Shown: positions 8,177 through 17,748, counted from the first letter of the stretch. The stretch: 49,779 nucleotides of DNA from Acidobacteriota bacterium (GCA_018268785.1 JAFDVY010000014.1:1-49779); one strand, 5' to 3'. The notes: a model not told the origin generated them from the sequence alone. Numbers and translations are program-made.

Positions 8177-9718
8177 ATGTTTGCCCGATTCTGCAAAATT
8201 CTGCTTGTCTCTGCTGTCTGCATGTCAGCACCGTTGTTAGCCATTGCGCAGGATGCTGACAAAGTTCTGGATGGTGCTGTCAAAATTCTCGGCGGTTCCG
8301 GCAAGCTACGAAAAATCGCGACGGTTTCCCTGGAAGGTTCGGTCACCCGCCAATCCGATTCCAGGGAGGGCACCTACACGTTCAAACTGAAATCGCCCAA
8401 TCGCTACTACTCTGAATTTACTTTCGGAGGCCAGCCTGAAATCCTCGCCTACAACGGCAAATCCGCTTGGCGCGAAGATCCCGCTGGCGAACTCGGCACC
8501 CTTCTCGGCTCGGAAGCCCTCGAACTCGAAGCGACCGCGCAGCTTGACAATTCCCGCTTACTCGATCGCAAGAAAAACAAGATCGCCGCCGCTCTCGGCG
8601 CCCCTTCCAAAATCAACGGCCACGACGTGGCCGAAGTGCAGCTAACCTGGCAATCTGGCGTGAAGCGCTCCCTTTTCTTCGATGCGCAAACACATCTCCT
8701 CCTGAAAGAGTCGGGAAATCTCGGCGGCCAATTTCAGGAAACGCTTTACGACGATTACCGCCCCGAAGGCGGCCTGCTCATCGCTCACAAAATTGAAATC
8801 CATCGCGCGTCTGAAACTTATCGGGTTGTACTTGCCAGCGCCGAAGTCAACCAGACCGTTGGCGAACGCACATTCGACTTTCCCGCAAAATCCCAGGTGA
8901 AATTGCCGGACTTGAAAAAGCTGTTCGAAGAAATCGACGCCAATCAAAAGCAAATCGACAAGATTCGCGAAAACTACGCTGGGCGCCGCGTGGAAGAAGA
9001 ATCGGAGGCGGATAAGAACGGAAAGACCACGCATCACGAAGTTCATGAATACACCTTTTTCTATCTGGACGGAGAGGAGGTTTCCACGCTGGTCGCAGAG
9101 GATGGCAAATCGCTTTCGCCCCAGGAACAGGAAAAGGAAAACGCGAAGACAAAGAAACGCATCGAGGAAATTCAGAAACAACAAGCGAAGAAGGAAGCGA
9201 AGGAAGAAAAGAAAAAGGAAGAAGGCAAGAAAGACAAAGAGGATGACGATCCCGGCATTGAAACCTTTCTTCGCGTTTGTCAGTTTGTAAATCCACGCCA
9301 CGAACGATTCCGCGGCCAGGATGTGCTCGTTTTCGATTTCGAACCGAACCCGGAATACAAAGCTCATTCCCTCGTGGAAGGCATCGTTCAAAAACTCGCC
9401 GGCGTTATCTGGATCGATGAAAAAGCCCACCAGGTTGTTCGCGTCGAAGGCCATTTCGTTGGCGACGCGAGAATCGCTGGCGGCCTCCTCGTCAACCTCC
9501 AGAAAGGCTCCAGCTTCATCGACGAGCAGGCTTTCCTGAACAACGAGGTCTGGCTGCCAACCTATCAGGAGGCCCACATCGGCGCGCGCTTCCTGCTCGT
9601 CAAGGGCATTAAGGTCAATGCCATCACACACTATTCGGATTACAAGCGCTTCAACGTGGAAACTCTCAACACTATCTCTAAACCCAAAGACGCCGGCGCG
9701 CCCGCAAATCCACAATGA
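8177..9718 (+). CDS. Secreted LolA-like-fold protein with charged coiled linker
   Basis: The product is 513 residues, with a signal peptide ending near AIAQ; GAGAG lies 7 nt before ATG 8177. Residues about 25-235 resemble the LolA/outer-membrane lipoprotein-sorting fold: SGKLRKIATVSLEGS, YNGKSAWREDP, KINGHDVAEVQLTW and a repeated pattern of strands. A long Lys/Glu-rich helix (about residues 320-365, with EEKKKEEGKKDKEDDD) leads to a second beta-rich part (WIDEKAHQVVRVEGHF) that again looks LolA-like. A two-lobed hydrophobic-groove protein in the periplasm is the likeliest picture. I do not know its ligand. It follows the amidohydrolase trio after 58 bp in the same direction and may belong to the same transcript. 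Its charged linker echoes the charged tail of the second amidohydrolase. Confidence 0.75.
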   Translation: MFARFCKILLVSAVCMSAPLLAIAQDADKVLDGAVKILGGSGKLRKIATVSLEGSVTRQSDSREGTYTFKLKSPNRYYSEFTFGGQPEILAYNGKSAWREDPAGELGTLLGSEALELEATAQLDNSRLLDRKKNKIAAALGAPSKINGHDVAEVQLTWQSGVKRSLFFDAQTHLLLKESGNLGGQFQETLYDDYRPEGGLLIAHKIEIHRASETYRVVLASAEVNQTVGERTFDFPAKSQVKLPDLKKLFEEIDANQKQIDKIRENYAGRRVEEESEADKNGKTTHHEVHEYTFFYLDGEEVSTLVAEDGKSLSPQEQEKENAKTKKRIEEIQKQQAKKEAKEEKKKEEGKKDKEDDDPGIETFLRVCQFVNPRHERFRGQDVLVFDFEPNPEYKAHSLVEGIVQKLAGVIWIDEKAHQVVRVEGHFVGDARIAGGLLVNLQKGSSFIDEQAFLNNEVWLPTYQEAHIGARFLLVKGIKVNAITHYSDYKRFNVETLNTISKPKDAGAPANPQ

Positions 9719-9747
9719 TTATTTTTCTGACTATGGCAGATGACTGC

Positions 9748-9924
9748 CTAACGCGCTGCCTTCATGCACCTATGCCACTCTTCGTCTTCCGCGTGCGCGT
9801 CGCAGAACCACATATCGCATGTGTTGCAATGTACCGTCGCCGCTAAATTGCAAGGCGGCTGATTCGGCGCGGCTCCCTGACACTCGCGGTCGGACCTCTC
9901 CTCGTTTTCAGACTGCCCCAGCAT
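9748..9924 (-). CDS. 58-residue Cys/His-rich, zinc-finger-like small protein
   Basis: Minus-strand translation from ATG 9924 to TAG 9748 gives 58 residues. GAGG lies 7-8 nt before the ATG, a good ribosome site. The second half has a dense ligand pattern: CNLAATVHCNTCDMWFCDAH followed by EWHRC, that is C-x2-C-x4-C-x2-H with further Cys and His around it, spaced like a B-box or treble-clef zinc finger. This pattern is unlikely to arise as a chance shadow, because nothing is encoded on the other strand. It begins 51 bp after the stop of the hybrid histidine kinase, in the same frame and direction, so it may be expressed with it. I do not recognise a named family. Function is unknown; a zinc-bound protein- or nucleic-acid-binding module is inference. 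Confidence 0.68.
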   Translation of the reverse strand: MLGQSENEERSDRECQGAAPNQPPCNLAATVHCNTCDMWFCDAHAEDEEWHRCMKAAR

Positions 9925-9975
9925 CCACGCACCTCGTGCTGCGATTGTACTCTCTTTCTCGTTCCTGTCGCGTTC

Positions 9976-12834
9976 TCATCGCGCCTGTACTGCCGCGTCC
10001 AGCACTTCTCGCACCTTTTGACTCAAAGCCCTCGGAGTGAACGGTTTTTGCAAAAATGCCAGTCCTTCTTCCAGCACGCCGCCCTGCGCGATCACGTTGT
10101 CCGTATACCCGGACATGTACAACACGCGCAACTTCGGATTCCTCTCGCTTAGCTTCTTCACCAACTCGCGTCCGCTCATCGCCGGCATGATCACGTCCGT
10201 CAGCACCAGATCAATCTCTTTCGAACGCTCCGCCGCTATCTCTTCCGCTCGCTTCGGCCCGTTTGCGCAGATTACCTTATAGCCCTGTGCCGCCAGGATT
10301 GCTTCCGCCAGTTCCCGCACCGCGTCGTCGTCTTCTACGAGCAGCACCGTCTCAGAGCCTCGCTCCGCTTTCGCATCCCGTTTTGTCCGTGAACTTCTCT
10401 CCGCTTCTTCATCCACTCGCGGAAAATACACTTTGAATGTCGAGCCTTTCTCCGGCTCGCTGTACACCCAAATGTACCCGCCGCTCTGCTTCACAATTCC
10501 GTACACGGTCGCCAAACCCAGCCCCGTACCCTTCGTTCCGCCTTTCGTCGTGAAAAACGGCTCAAAAATATGCGCAATGGTTTCGGGACTCATTCCCGTA
10601 CCGGAATCCGAAACAGCCAGCATCACGTATCGGCCCGGTCTTACCGAAACATGCTCGCTCGCATACGTTCTGTCGAGATCTACGTTTGTTGTCTCGACGG
10701 TCATTCTTCCTCCACTGGGCATTGCGTCACGCGCGTTCACCACAAGATTCATCAACACTTGTTCCACCTGCGCAGGGTCGGCCTTGATTGTTCCCAGCCC
10801 CGCGGACACTACCGTTCTCATTTCTATATCTTCGCCAATCAATCGCCTCAAGAGCTTTTCCAGCCCCAGGACAACCGCATTCAAATCCAGGTTCTTCGGC
10901 TGCAGCACTTGCTTCCGGCTGAATGCCAGCAATTGCCGCACCAGCCCCGCTGCACGCTCAGACGCATCCTCGATGTGCTCGATATCCGCTCGCACTGGCG
11001 CAGGCACTTCCTTGCGCTGCACCGCAAGCTCCGTATAGCCCTTTATGATCGTCAGCAAATTGTTGAAGTCGTGCGCGATTCCTCCCGCAAGACGCCCGAC
11101 CGCTTCCATTCGCCGCGACTGCTGCAGTTGCCCTTCCAGTTGTTTCCGCTCCGTGATGTCTACGATGATTCCTTCCATCACCACATTTCCATCCGCGTCT
11201 TTCGTCACCACCGCGCTGTCGCTTACCCATACCAACCGACCGTCTTTCGTGATTACGCGGTATTCCGCTTGGAACGCCAAACCTTTTTGGCAAGTCTCCT
11301 CCGCGTCGCGTACTACGCCTTGATCGTCCACATGTACATACCGGACCCAATTCTTCGAATCCTCCAGCCACTCTTCCTGTGTGTATCCCAGAATATTTTC
11401 AATTTGCGGGCTGACGTAAATCCATCGTCCTTCCATTCCTAGCTCCGCCACATAGCTGATCGCCGCCACCCGTTCCACGATCATCTTGTATTTTGACTCA
11501 GCCTCCGCTTTCGCTTCCTCAGCTCGTTTCCTTTCCGTCAAATCGCGGCAGACTAACACCACTCCGCCGTCGCTCATGGCCGTGATGGCGATCTCGACCG
11601 CAATCCCTTTTCCTTGTCCTTCTTGCAACACCGTTTCCCCGAACCATCGGCCGCGCTTTTTCAGGGAGTCTCGAATCTCGGTTTCCACTCGCTCAGTATC
11701 ATCCTCGAATGCTACTTCTCTCCATGGCTTTCCGCGCATCTCTTCCGCGCCCACTTTTCCGCACATCCGCGCATATTCAGAATTTACGTACACGAATTTC
11801 CCATTCGCATCCACGATCGCCATGCCGTCTACGGAGGAATTCATGGCCTGCATCTGTCGTTGCACGAGTTCCGCGTTCATCGTTTGCCGGTTTTCGTTGA
11901 TCCCCATCCGCATTGCGTAGCACAAAATGGAAATCGCAAGAAAGGTCAACCGGACGGGCTTCCATCCGGGCCCCAGCTGCGTGGAGAGGAACATCACAAC
12001 CAGCGGCCCTAGCGCAAACATTGCGTTCCGGAAAATCATTCCCGCTGTGGATCTCTTGCGCATGCTTGCCGTCTTGCTCAATTCACCAGTGGGTTGCCAG
12101 GTTGCGGCCCAGAACGCTCCGCCCAGCATCGGCAAGGTCCACGCCAAATCCAAAAGTGTCCCGGACGGCGTTTCTCGCAGGTACTGCACGTACTCCGTGG
12201 CTTGCGCCAGCAAATAATAAAACCCTAGGAAGATCGCAAACTGCTGATATAGCAACTTGGTTGCGCTGGTTCTTGCGATTCTCGAGCGAATTACACACAG
12301 TGCAATAAGAGCGGTGTCTTGAAAAATCATGATCACTTGCTCGCGCTGCATCGCGGTGTGGTGATCCATGGAAAGCGACGGCACGTAATACAAACTCAGA
12401 TAGATCAATAAATAGATCAGCCCAATTTGCAGGAAGTCCAGAATGGTCGCAAAATCCAGCCGTGCCGAATCCCGTTCGTCATCCAGGAAAAGCGCCATCG
12501 CAAAGAACGCGCCCTGAATGTCGAATAGAAACCGCACCAGGGAAAGTGCCGGGGGCTCCATGCCCAGCACTACCTCGTATAACATCCATCCGAAATCCGC
12601 AATTCCCCACATCCCCCATCCAAACCCGACAAGCAGCCACAACGACCGGCTCAGCCCCGAACCACGCCGCGCCGCTCTGATCGCCATGGCTGCAGCGATT
12701 CCGCTCGCCGTAATTTGTAGGGAATTGGCAAAAAAGGAACCGAGGGAGCTCGTCCCCAGCGTCAGAATCACGATGAGGTGCAGCGCAACAAACACGCCTG
12801 CCAGGATGAGGAACTTGCGAGCCAACACGCACAC
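9976..12834 (-). CDS. Membrane-bound hybrid sensor histidine kinase with two PAS domains and a receiver
   Basis: The product is 952 residues, starting at GTG 12834 without a clear ribosome site. Residues 1-310 contain about nine hydrophobic segments forming a membrane sensor region. PAS domain 1 spans about 325-435 and PAS domain 2 about 450-565, each ending in the DxTERK motif. The HisKA domain follows (GGIAHDFNNLLT, phospho-accepting His588), then the HATPase domain (N box NLVVNARDAM, G1 DSGTGM, F box EPFFTTK, G2 GTGLGLATVYG). A C-terminal receiver covers about 828-945 (acidic EDDD, acceptor Asp880, MSGYT, Lys930). The HDFNN form is typical of kinases that act through their own receiver. 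No separate response regulator lies beside it, so the output must be elsewhere or be a phosphotransfer protein. The input signal is unknown. A 58-residue Cys/His gene follows directly. Confidence 0.93.
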   Translation of the reverse strand: MCVLARKFLILAGVFVALHLIVILTLGTSSLGSFFANSLQITASGIAAAMAIRAARRGSGLSRSLWLLVGFGWGMWGIADFGWMLYEVVLGMEPPALSLVRFLFDIQGAFFAMALFLDDERDSARLDFATILDFLQIGLIYLLIYLSLYYVPSLSMDHHTAMQREQVIMIFQDTALIALCVIRSRIARTSATKLLYQQFAIFLGFYYLLAQATEYVQYLRETPSGTLLDLAWTLPMLGGAFWAATWQPTGELSKTASMRKRSTAGMIFRNAMFALGPLVVMFLSTQLGPGWKPVRLTFLAISILCYAMRMGINENRQTMNAELVQRQMQAMNSSVDGMAIVDANGKFVYVNSEYARMCGKVGAEEMRGKPWREVAFEDDTERVETEIRDSLKKRGRWFGETVLQEGQGKGIAVEIAITAMSDGGVVLVCRDLTERKRAEEAKAEAESKYKMIVERVAAISYVAELGMEGRWIYVSPQIENILGYTQEEWLEDSKNWVRYVHVDDQGVVRDAEETCQKGLAFQAEYRVITKDGRLVWVSDSAVVTKDADGNVVMEGIIVDITERKQLEGQLQQSRRMEAVGRLAGGIAHDFNNLLTIIKGYTELAVQRKEVPAPVRADIEHIEDASERAAGLVRQLLAFSRKQVLQPKNLDLNAVVLGLEKLLRRLIGEDIEMRTVVSAGLGTIKADPAQVEQVLMNLVVNARDAMPSGGRMTVETTNVDLDRTYASEHVSVRPGRYVMLAVSDSGTGMSPETIAHIFEPFFTTKGGTKGTGLGLATVYGIVKQSGGYIWVYSEPEKGSTFKVYFPRVDEEAERSSRTKRDAKAERGSETVLLVEDDDAVRELAEAILAAQGYKVICANGPKRAEEIAAERSKEIDLVLTDVIMPAMSGRELVKKLSERNPKLRVLYMSGYTDNVIAQGGVLEEGLAFLQKPFTPRALSQKVREVLDAAVQAR

Positions 12835-12938
12835 TCCGGCGTATTCTGGTCGGTACTAGAACCGTCTCCAGATTACGGCAGGTAATCCCCAGCAGCCACA
12901 CTTCGTCTTAAGTCTGTTCACAAAAGAGAACAGGACGG

Positions 12939-14516
12939 TCATTTTTCCCAGGCGGTCTTTAAGAACAAATACCTTGCCCGCTGATCGTCCTTGCCTGCTT
13001 TCGATTCTGCATTCAGGAACATCACCAGCGCATCTGCCTTCGGCCTGTACTCCGGCCATTTCGGCAAGCCTTCGCCATTCGGATTTCCTTTCTTCGCGAA
13101 ATTTGTCCAATACTTCCGCACTTGCGCGCTCAAAGCTTTATCTTCCGCCCTCCACTTATCTGGAATCCGCCATTCGAGCGTTCCGAAAACATACTCGATC
13201 TCGCACGAATGAAAGGCCCACCGTCCATCCGGCCGGGTTGGGTCTTCGGGGGGAGCCAGATCGAATCGATAGCGATACGTCGCTTTCTTGCCTGTCGTGG
13301 CCTGAGCTTCCAGCCATTGCCAGGTTCCGAATCCGATGAAACTGTCTCCGGAATAATCGAGCCAGGAACGCACCGCCGTCGCATTGTCTCCAATTGGGTA
13401 TAGCTTGAAAAACTCATCTGCCTTGGGGCCGAACTCCTTCGCTCCAAGTTCCTTGATGCTCGCCGCGGTCAGCGGTGGTTTCGCAAACGCCACCGCGAAG
13501 CTCCCTTCGTCGTGATTCCATCCCGCCAGCAGCGGAACGTCGTTCTGTTCGCCCTCTGCGAAAATCGTTTGCACGGGCCTTGGCAGGAAATATCCGTCAA
13601 TAACTATGCCCAGTCCACGCCGTTGCGATTCCGGCTTCTTAACTTCATCCAGAATCTTGTCCGCGGAAAGCGAGCGCAAGTCCTTCACGGAATCCGTTCC
13701 GAAGTGTGTCTTCATGTATTCCGCATTCTGCTTCGCGCTGTCTTCGAGGGCTGCGTACTCAGGAGTCTTACCCGAAAAGTTCGCTCCACTCTCTCCAATC
13801 GCTTTCTGAAAGAGTCCCTTTGCCAGCGGTGAAGCCATCAATTGGCTTACAGAAAAGGATCCCGCGCTTTCTCCAAAAATGGTCACGTTGTCTGGATCCC
13901 CGCCGAACGCCCCGATATTCCTCTTCACCCATTGCAACGCCGCCACTTGATCCAGCAGCCCATAATTTCCCGCCGAATTGTGCCCGGATTCCGCAATCAG
14001 TTCCGGCAATGCAAAAAAGCCAAAAATTCCCAGACGGTAGTTCATCGAAACCACGACGACCCCGTCTTCCGTCAGCTTTGCTCCATCTTGCCGTGGCTCT
14101 GAAGTTCCGCCGGCCTGGAAGCCGCCGCCATAGATCCACACCATCACCGGCAATCGCGCCTTCGACTCTTTCGCCGGCGCCCAAACATTCAGCGTCAAAC
14201 AATCCTCGCTCGGTCCGCTGTCCCGAAACACCATGTCGTCATAAACGTTCCATTGCATGCACCGCGCGCCGAACTCTGTTGCCTTGCGCACTCCCGTCCA
14301 CGCTGCCGCACGCTGCGGCGCTTTCCAGCGCAAATCGCCCACAGGCGGCGCCGCGTATGGAATCCCCAAAAACGCGCGCGCCGATCCTTGCGTCTTGCCT
14401 TCGACAGTTCCTGTATCTGTCTTTACCTGAAGCTGCCCCTTTGCCGGCGCTGCGGATATGGAAATGACAAGCGCCATGGCAATAAAGGCTCCGAGCTTAA
14501 TTGTTTGAGCGCGCAT
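12939..14516 (-). CDS. Exported type-B carboxylesterase
   Basis: The product is 525 residues. The start is ATG 14516, with AGGAG at close spacing upstream; a longer in-frame version would place extra residues before a normal signal peptide. The signal ends near APAKG. The alpha/beta-hydrolase domain shows the type-B carboxylesterase hallmarks: AFLGIPYAAPPVGDLRW, SEDCLTLNVWAP, the oxyanion loop YGGGF, the nucleophile motif GESAG (Ser217), an acidic residue in NHDEGSF and the histidine in HSCEIEYVF. The family hydrolyses carboxyl esters such as p-nitrobenzyl or lipid-like esters; the substrate here is unknown. The gene lies between the sensor kinase and the acyl-CoA dehydrogenase, on the same strand but with gaps of 83-104 bp, so shared transcription is possible but not shown. 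Confidence 0.93.
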   Translation of the reverse strand: MRAQTIKLGAFIAMALVISISAAPAKGQLQVKTDTGTVEGKTQGSARAFLGIPYAAPPVGDLRWKAPQRAAAWTGVRKATEFGARCMQWNVYDDMVFRDSGPSEDCLTLNVWAPAKESKARLPVMVWIYGGGFQAGGTSEPRQDGAKLTEDGVVVVSMNYRLGIFGFFALPELIAESGHNSAGNYGLLDQVAALQWVKRNIGAFGGDPDNVTIFGESAGSFSVSQLMASPLAKGLFQKAIGESGANFSGKTPEYAALEDSAKQNAEYMKTHFGTDSVKDLRSLSADKILDEVKKPESQRRGLGIVIDGYFLPRPVQTIFAEGEQNDVPLLAGWNHDEGSFAVAFAKPPLTAASIKELGAKEFGPKADEFFKLYPIGDNATAVRSWLDYSGDSFIGFGTWQWLEAQATTGKKATYRYRFDLAPPEDPTRPDGRWAFHSCEIEYVFGTLEWRIPDKWRAEDKALSAQVRKYWTNFAKKGNPNGEGLPKWPEYRPKADALVMFLNAESKAGKDDQRARYLFLKTAWEK

Positions 14517-14599
14517 GGTTCTCCTCTTCGGCGCAGGAGAATACCACGCCAAGCATTCTCTCCGCGTGGCAGACTTCAGGATTTGAATTCGAGTGGTTC

Positions 14600-16393
14600 T
14601 TATTTCGATTCGAACGGATACCGGTCTTGCGCCTGCACCGCCGCCGCAACATTCCGCCGCAGCGCAATGGTATCCACTGTCGCGCGCTTGCCGAACCGCT
14701 TCAGCACCGCCATCTGCGTTGTCAGCATGTCGCCTTCGTTTACGGCGGCAATTGCGCGTTTCGCATCGTGCTCCACGCGCTCCATCGCGTCAGAGATGAA
14801 CACTCGCGCCGCATCTTGCATCGCGGACGACGCTGCCTCGCCTCGCGTGGCCGCTGCTTTCTGACTGCGCAGCAAACACGACTCCATCGCGTAAATCTCC
14901 ATCACCATATTCGAAAGCGCGCCGATCAATTCCTGTTCTTCCGCCAGCTTCTCGCGGAATTTCTGTACCGCTCCCCCCGCCGCCTGCAAAAACATTTTCT
15001 TCGCGTTCGCGACGACGCGTCCTTCTTCTGCCAGCGCGCCTTCCGGAGTCTCTTCAAATGACGGCCCAGCCAGGATCTCATCGGCCAGCTTCATCGCCGC
15101 CGGAATCAGCGGCAGTTGCCCGCCCATCGCGCGCTTCATCAGCATCTGGATAATCAACATGCGGTTGATTTCATTCGTGCCTTCAAAAATCCGGTTGATG
15201 CGTGAATCGCGATACGCCCGGCACACCGGATATTCTTCGTGGAAACCATACCCGCCAAAAATCTGCACTGCTTCATCAACCACATAATCCAGCATCTCGC
15301 TGCCGTACACTTTCGCAATGGAGCTCTCGATCGCGTATTCCTCCAGCACTTTCATCGAGTGGGCGACTTTGTCGCCCGTCGCCGCCGACATCGCCGCCTC
15401 GATATTCCCCGCGCTGCGGTACACCATGGACTCCACGGCGAAAATCTGAATTGCCATCTCCGCCAGCTTTTCCTTCATCATCCCGAAATCGCCGATCTGC
15501 TTTCCAAATGCTTTTCTTTCTTTCGAGTACTTTGAAGAAGTCGCAAGCACGTGCTTCGATCCGCCCACGCACGACGCGCCCAGCGTAAAGCGCCCCGAAT
15601 TCAAAATATTGAACGCCACGATGTGTCCGCGTCCGATTTCATGCAGCAAATTCTCTTTCGGCACTTTACAGTTTTCCAGAAACACCGGCGTCGTCGAACT
15701 TCCGTGAATCCCCATCTTGTGTTCTTCGTTGCCGGGTTTGCATCCCGGAAAATTCCTTTCCACGATGAACGCCGTAAACTTCTCACCATCGATCTTCGCG
15801 AACACTACATACAAATCCGCGAACCCGCCGTTCGTAATCCACATCTTCTGCCCGTTCAATACATAATGCGTTCCCTCCGCGTTCAACTCCGCGCGCGTCA
15901 GGGAATTCTGCGCATCCGAACCCGCCTGCGGCTCGCTCAGGCAATACGCACCAATCAATTCGCCCGTCGCCAGCTTCGGCAAATATTTTTTCTTCTGTTC
16001 TTCCGTTCCGAAATAAACAATCGGCAGCGTCCCGATTCCAGCGTGAGCGCCGTGCGTCACCGCAAAGCCGCCGTAAATCGAAAGCTTCTCCGTCAACACC
16101 GTCGTCGCAATCTTGTCCAGCCCCGCTCCGCCGTACTCCTCAGGAACTCCTCCGCCCATCAATCCTACTTCGCCGCCCTTCCGCACCAGTTCCGCCATCA
16201 ATCCGGCTTTTTTATTCTCCAAATCCTTGATTAAAGGAAACACTTCCTTCATCACAAACTCTTCCGCCGTCTGCCCGATCAGTTTTTGGTCGTCCGTCAA
16301 ATCCGCCGGCGTAAACACATCCTGCGGCGCTGGTGACTCCAGCAAAAAGCTCCCGCCCTTCGCTGCCGTTTTCGTTGCGACGCTCGTGGCCAT
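14600..16393 (-). CDS. Acyl-CoA dehydrogenase (FadE-like, with C-terminal extension)
   Basis: The product is 597 residues. The start is ATG 16393, because GGAGG lies 5 nt before it and overlaps the only earlier candidate. It has the full flavin acyl-CoA dehydrogenase fold (N-terminal helical domain, YCLSEPQAGSDA beta-domain motif, KMWITNGG, and IFGGYGFHEEYPVCRAYRD), with the catalytic glutamate in FEGTNEI (Glu404). The extra helical domain after residue 430 makes it longer than short-chain enzymes of about 380 residues and similar to long- or very-long-chain types. It would catalyse the first oxidation of fatty acid beta-oxidation in the cytoplasm, passing electrons to electron-transfer flavoprotein. 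A thiolase for the last step is encoded about 2.4 kb upstream on the same strand. Confidence 0.95.
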   Translation of the reverse strand: MATSVATKTAAKGGSFLLESPAPQDVFTPADLTDDQKLIGQTAEEFVMKEVFPLIKDLENKKAGLMAELVRKGGEVGLMGGGVPEEYGGAGLDKIATTVLTEKLSIYGGFAVTHGAHAGIGTLPIVYFGTEEQKKKYLPKLATGELIGAYCLSEPQAGSDAQNSLTRAELNAEGTHYVLNGQKMWITNGGFADLYVVFAKIDGEKFTAFIVERNFPGCKPGNEEHKMGIHGSSTTPVFLENCKVPKENLLHEIGRGHIVAFNILNSGRFTLGASCVGGSKHVLATSSKYSKERKAFGKQIGDFGMMKEKLAEMAIQIFAVESMVYRSAGNIEAAMSAATGDKVAHSMKVLEEYAIESSIAKVYGSEMLDYVVDEAVQIFGGYGFHEEYPVCRAYRDSRINRIFEGTNEINRMLIIQMLMKRAMGGQLPLIPAAMKLADEILAGPSFEETPEGALAEEGRVVANAKKMFLQAAGGAVQKFREKLAEEQELIGALSNMVMEIYAMESCLLRSQKAAATRGEAASSAMQDAARVFISDAMERVEHDAKRAIAAVNEGDMLTTQMAVLKRFGKRATVDTIALRRNVAAAVQAQDRYPFESK

Positions 16394-16613
16394 TCTTACC
16401 TCCACCGGTTTTTCGAATTTTGAAGGGAACTAACTCGCCCGCCCTACCCAGGCAGACAAATACCAGAAACTCCGCTTAACGCTGTTACGTCCGAATTGTA
16501 CTCCCGTCGCCGAACCGTCGCCAATGTGACTTCGGACCTATTCCATCGCTCCCCATCCTTGTAGTTGACGTTAGCTCTAGTAGAATTCCTCCCACACGGC
16601 TCAAGGCACAACC

Positions 16614-17060
16614 ATGAAGCGCCAAATTCTCCTCTACGGCCTAATTGGCGGAATCCTCATCGCCGCCCTCAAATGGATGGAATATCGCTTCCTCGTCCTC
16701 GAACATTCCATCGAAATCTACGGCGGACTCATCGCGGCCACTTTCGCAGCCCTCGGCATCTGGCTCGGCCTCAAGCTAACCCGCACGCATGAACGCGTGG
16801 TCATAAAAGAAGTCCCCGTGCCCGCCGGCGAGCCTTTCGTTCCAAACGACGCGAAACGTGAATCCCTCGGCATTACCCCTCGCGAGATGGAAATCCTCGA
16901 ACTCATCGCCCAGGGCCTCAGCAATCGCGAAATAGCCGAAAAACTGTTCGTCAGCGAAAACACCGTGAAGACCCATTCCAGCCGCGTTTTCGATAAATTG
17001 GGCGCCAAGCGGCGAACCCAGGCCGTTCAATTGGGCAAGGAACTGCGTCTCCTCCCCTGA
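16614..17060 (+). CDS. Membrane-anchored LuxR-type transcriptional regulator
   Basis: The product is 148 residues. AAGG lies 7 nt before ATG 16614. Two hydrophobic segments (about residues 5-20 and 35-55) come first, then a charged linker, then a GerE/LuxR helix-turn-helix at about 86-145 (TPREMEILELIAQGLSNREI, then KLFVSENTVKTH). There is no receiver or autoinducer domain, so the sensing part must be the membrane region itself. This gives a one-component regulator held at the inner membrane. The next genes on the same strand, a DUF4199 membrane protein and a VOC protein, are plausible partners or targets. Signal and target genes are unknown. Confidence 0.85.
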   Translation: MKRQILLYGLIGGILIAALKWMEYRFLVLEHSIEIYGGLIAATFAALGIWLGLKLTRTHERVVIKEVPVPAGEPFVPNDAKRESLGITPREMEILELIAQGLSNREIAEKLFVSENTVKTHSSRVFDKLGAKRRTQAVQLGKELRLLP

Positions 17061-17185
17061 CCCGTCGCCAAAAAGAGTGATTTTTCGCCCAGAGGCTCAA
17101 AATCATCCAAAAGTATGACGACAAACCGCCCGCACTCCGCGTTAAAGTGCCTCCGCAATCGCTATGTGTCATTCAGGAGAATTCA

Positions 17186-17716
17186 ATGAAAAAGATCGTT
17201 CTCATCTTCGGCCTGATTTCCGGCGCCATCTCTTCTCTGATGATGATTGGCACGATGCCCTTCGCGGACCGCATTGGCCACAGCTATGTCCTCGGTTACG
17301 CGTCGATCGTCCTCTCCCTACTGCTTGTCTTCTTCGGAGTCCGCTCCTACCGCGACAACGTCGGAAAAGGCCAGATAACTTTCGCCAAAGCCTTCCAGGT
17401 CGGGCTCGCCATCACTGTCATCTCTTGTCTCTTCTATGTCGCGACCTGGGAAGTCGTCTACTTCAACTTCATGCCGGACTTCATGGACAAATACGCCGAC
17501 GGCATGATCAAAAAGGTCCAAGCCTCCGGAAAATCTGCGGCGGAGATTCAGGTGCAAGTTGAAAAACTCAACAGTATGAAGGTGTGGTACAAGAATCCCT
17601 TCTACAACATGGCCATGACCTTCATCGAGCCGTTCCCGGTTGGCCTCGTCATCACGCTAATCTCTGCGGCTGTCCTCAGGAAAAAATCGCCACCGCAAGC
17701 AGCAGCCGCAGTCTAA
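17186..17716 (+). CDS. DUF4199 family membrane protein
   Basis: The product is 176 residues. The start is ATG 17186, with AGGAGA 5 nt upstream. It has four predicted membrane segments, two at the N-terminus (IVLIFGLISGAISSL and the region around ASIVLSLLLVFFGV), one in the middle (FQVGLAITVISCLFY) and one near the C-terminus (PVGLVITLISAAVL). The motif FFGVRSYRDNVGKGQITF is typical of DUF4199. The function of the family is not known to me. It follows the membrane-anchored LuxR-type gene by 125 bp and precedes the VOC gene by 32 bp. Confidence 0.85.
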   Translation: MKKIVLIFGLISGAISSLMMIGTMPFADRIGHSYVLGYASIVLSLLLVFFGVRSYRDNVGKGQITFAKAFQVGLAITVISCLFYVATWEVVYFNFMPDFMDKYADGMIKKVQASGKSAAEIQVQVEKLNSMKVWYKNPFYNMAMTFIEPFPVGLVITLISAAVLRKKSPPQAAAAV

Positions 17717-17748
17717 TGTCGTAGAATCGCGCGAAAGGAAACCAACCA

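Noticed and set aside
10570..11442. Long plus-strand ORF opposite the sensor kinase
   Set aside because: It is the mirror of a clearly coding kinase gene with intact motifs on the minus strand; no recognisable protein on the plus strand.
12914..12933. CTGTTC/GAACAG hairpin after the carboxylesterase stop as a terminator
   Set aside because: The stem is only 6 bp, with no T tract on the relevant strand.
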